NCBI GenBank assembly: GCA_964627035.1 | Contig: CAZVKN010000005.1 | Coordinates: 1-64,000 of the forward strand | Direction of reading: 5' to 3' | Length of the DNA stretch: 64,000 nt | From: CAZVKN01 sp964627035 | GTDB lineage: Bacteria > Electryoneota > AABM5-125-24 > Hatepunaeales > Hatepunaeaceae | In this document: positions 61,928 through 64,000 of the stretch, piece after piece | Numbering within the stretch: position 1 is the first letter of the stretch | Layout of the letters: each line of letters begins with the position of its first letter | Translations under genes and position numbers: made by a program | Notes under the pieces: generated by a model | Databases searched by the model: none | Told to the model about the DNA's origin: nothing | What the model saw: the letters and a program-made list of their open reading frames with translations, nothing else

Positions 61928-63604
61928 TTAAATCGTTCGTAAGACAATTATCAACGTGGCTAACTGAGATGCTACCAACAGAAACTCTTTGAATAGCAGC
62001 CAGTAGTCACTTTCCTTCTTTTCAGGAACAAATATCGTATCACCGACTTCTATGACAATATCATCTCCGTCGAGCCTGATCCAGCGATTGGTTTCGGCTT
62101 TTAGAAGTCTTTGCTTTTTTCTATGTGCGTTCCAGGCATACCCCCCTGCCTGTTCAATATAATAGTTATGATCTTTCCCGGCAACGAACTTAATCAGACC
62201 GGGCATTTTCACGTGACCGGTGACGAAAACTGTCGGCGAGAAAAGCGGTATTACTATTTCATCACCGTCCATCAACGGTATATCACTTATCTGCGAATCT
62301 TCAGAGAACAGAGCGGGAAAATCAACGACAACCGTCGGCAGATCTTTTCGCGACCTGACCTTAAAATACTCATACTCCATCTTGGTCATGTCATCAACGC
62401 TTAACTTTTCAAGTCTGTCGAATTCCGGATCTTTCCTATCCGCTTTAGACCACCTGATCAGTTTCGCATTCTTTAGATCGGATCTGTCGCTGAATCCACC
62501 ATTACTCAGTATAAGTTCTCTGAGGGTTGAGACCAAATTTTCAATCGGGTATATACCCGGATGAACCACTTCTCCGCTGATCTTCACGAATGCCGTTCTC
62601 TCGGAACCGTCAGCAGTACGGATTAAAATTCGATCACCGGATCTCAGCTCAAGTCCTCTGTCGTTATCTTTTTCCGACAGCCGAACCACAATAGATTGAG
62701 ATTTTATTGTCGGATCGGAATCAGTTGACCTGAAAATCGTGATCGTACTCAGAACCGCACCCTTGCGAAAACCGCCAGCCAGGTCAACAATATCTCTCAA
62801 GCGATCACCCGTCAGAAACTCTAATCTTCCGGGCAGCATCACACCACCAAGGATGTGAACCACATCGCTGGAATCTGTCATCGGCGGGATATGAATCCGA
62901 TCACCATCTTTAAGAACCGGATTCCCAAGCCTGTCACCTGTCCTTTGAAACTTCAGAAAATCAACAACCCTTACGTCACCATCACGGTCGGTTATTGATA
63001 TTTTCCGAAGAGCGGGCAGCGCATCGGACACGTCTTCAAATGCAATCCAACGTTCCTGTTCCGCACTCTTCTTCGTTTCGGCTTCCTCTGCAGGAACAGC
63101 GCTGACACCGTTTTCACCTTCGGAGGAAAGCGGTGCGGCTGCCAACGTTAGCACAGTTGACAAGCGATCAATTGCCGATACAGTGACAATTCCCGACTGA
63201 AAACCTGTACCGCTAACCGTAACCTTCATTCTTCTGATCGCTACAATCCGAAGGGAAAGTCTCGACTTTGCATACATCGGCTTGGCAAGCTTTATCACCG
63301 ATTCTTCCACTTCACCGAGCGGTAAACCGGCAACTGACAGATCACCGACATTTGGAATTATTATTGAACCGTCGGGAGCAACCTCGATCAGGTGATGAAG
63401 CTCGATGGGACCCCATACAGAGAATTCAAGGACATCACCCGGTCCAAGCATATAGCTGTCGCGATCAATCGGCTCCTCCAGCGCAATTGCCGGAGGTTTC
63501 TGCTGCGAGAGTACAGTTTCAAGTCCGGCTGACTTGAAGGGCTCATATGCCAAAGAGCGAATTGCTATTAAAAGAATAGCTGTTGCGATGAGTTTACGAA
63601 TCAT
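61928..63604 (-). CDS. Polysaccharide-export (Wza)/SLBB-domain protein
   Basis: 558 residues from ATG 63604; the frame is open seven codons further to a TTG. The signal peptide is MIRKLIATAILLIAIRSLA, without a lipobox. A Poly_export domain follows (DSYMLGPGDVLEFSVWGP, VAPDGSIIIPNVGDLSVAG), then SLBB domains (VHILGGVMLPGRLEFLTGD, VKISGEVVHPGIYPI, VFVTGHVKMPGLIKFVAGKD). A C-terminal hydrophobic helix is present (FLLVASQLATLIIVLRTI). Such proteins form or line outer-membrane export channels. It is unusual in that it lies directly next to a secretin and in a pilus operon rather than beside a Wzc or glycosyltransferase gene. No other capsule gene is visible here. Confidence 0.88.
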   Translation of the reverse strand: MIRKLIATAILLIAIRSLAYEPFKSAGLETVLSQQKPPAIALEEPIDRDSYMLGPGDVLEFSVWGPIELHHLIEVAPDGSIIIPNVGDLSVAGLPLGEVEESVIKLAKPMYAKSRLSLRIVAIRRMKVTVSGTGFQSGIVTVSAIDRLSTVLTLAAAPLSSEGENGVSAVPAEEAETKKSAEQERWIAFEDVSDALPALRKISITDRDGDVRVVDFLKFQRTGDRLGNPVLKDGDRIHIPPMTDSSDVVHILGGVMLPGRLEFLTGDRLRDIVDLAGGFRKGAVLSTITIFRSTDSDPTIKSQSIVVRLSEKDNDRGLELRSGDRILIRTADGSERTAFVKISGEVVHPGIYPIENLVSTLRELILSNGGFSDRSDLKNAKLIRWSKADRKDPEFDRLEKLSVDDMTKMEYEYFKVRSRKDLPTVVVDFPALFSEDSQISDIPLMDGDEIVIPLFSPTVFVTGHVKMPGLIKFVAGKDHNYYIEQAGGYAWNAHRKKQRLLKAETNRWIRLDGDDIVIEVGDTIFVPEKKESDYWLLFKEFLLVASQLATLIIVLRTI

Positions 63605-63632
63605 AAAAAGCTGTCCCCCCGACAACTATGAA

Positions 63633-64000
63633 TTACTCGTTGTCATCCTGGGATTCTTCTTCCTCCCCCGGATGCAGGGCTTCGTGATAGCGTTCTTCAG
63701 CAGACTTAATCTCTTCCGATTTTCCAATGAACGTATTTGACGCATCTCCCTGACCCATCCGCGTATATTCATCCTCGATTATATGAGGTGTCACCTCAAT
63801 AATCAAGTCCGTTTTAGTTGCTACTGCGACGTTGTAACGGAACAGCGGTCCGAGGAACGGCAGGTCACCGAGCAACGGAACCTTATGGGTTATCTTACCG
63901 GCAACGAGACTCATCAGACCGCCAACGATGATTGACTGATGATTCTTTACCCTGACCGTCATCTCCGCTTTTCTGCGGACAACACGCGGGATAGTCTGAT
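63633..64000 (-). CDS. Secretin (PilQ/GspD family), C-terminal part
   Basis: The frame is open across the window edge, so the start is missing; 121 residues are visible (QTIPRVVRRKAEMTVRVKNH onward). The secretin signature is clear: SIIVGGLMSLVAGKITHKVP, LLGDLPFLGPLFRYN, DLIIEVTPHIIEDEY. The acidic tail (HPGEEEESQDDNE) is not typical. The protein forms the outer-membrane channel of type IV pili or type II secretion. The stop lies 28 bp before the SLBB gene start on the same strand, so it leads this cluster. Confidence 0.93.
   Translation of the reverse strand, partial: QTIPRVVRRKAEMTVRVKNHQSIIVGGLMSLVAGKITHKVPLLGDLPFLGPLFRYNVAVATKTDLIIEVTPHIIEDEYTRMGQGDASNTFIGKSEEIKSAEERYHEALHPGEEEESQDDNE

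Overview
The window reads as a chromosomal segment of an uncultivated, Gram-negative-type bacterium of the Fibrobacteres-Chlorobi-Bacteroidetes neighbourhood or an allied candidate phylum. The evidence is nine large secreted proteins that end in a type IX secretion (Por) C-terminal sorting domain with a YPNPFN-type motif, an outer-membrane barrel protein, a secretin and type IV pilus assembly genes. The exact phylum cannot be fixed from this sequence. TGA is used as an ordinary stop codon.

Layout. 1-34 kb is a secretome island, almost all on the minus strand. It holds beta-propeller, gingipain-like, right-handed beta-helix and multidomain proteins with sorting domains. Among them sit a small Cys-rich protein, an NfeD-type membrane protease, a TlpA thioredoxin next to a DUF6029-type barrel, and galE. 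34-37 kb carries ddl and an unusual membrane-anchored murF. 37-45 kb is on the plus strand and metabolic: ppdK, etfB-etfA with a DUF5683-like membrane protein, an intergenic region with a strong candidate sigma-54-dependent structured RNA, then icd. 45-54 kb has lexA with an operator inside its own promoter, a broken repetitive beta-protein, a beta-helix lipoprotein, obg and another sorting-domain protein. 54.6-64 kb is a minus-strand type IV pilus/type II secretion-like cluster: secretin (cut by the window edge), SLBB export protein, Ig-repeat lipoprotein, pilB, pilC and pilD.

The most interesting signal is at 42.55-43.19 kb. A textbook -24/-12 promoter (TTGGCACGGAACTTGC) is followed by an array of CAGCACT/GCAC motifs, a 17-pair hairpin containing three G-U wobbles, a hairpin with a CCUCC loop, and a perfect intrinsic terminator. 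There is no conventional gene between promoter and terminator. I recognise no known RNA family here.

The second theme is short interspersed palindromic repeats of several families in most intergenic gaps. Two have become coding: one lies in frame inside murF, and one supplies the n-region of the NfeD-protein signal peptide. The third theme is gene decay and domain shuffling. There is a doubly frameshifted pseudogene, a truncated tandem copy of a propeller gene, a frameshifted beta-helix gene, an in-frame TGA in a repetitive gene, an orphan sorting-domain tail, near-identical sorting-domain ends on unrelated proteins, and a beta-propeller apparently nested at the same point of an Ig-like domain in three proteins.
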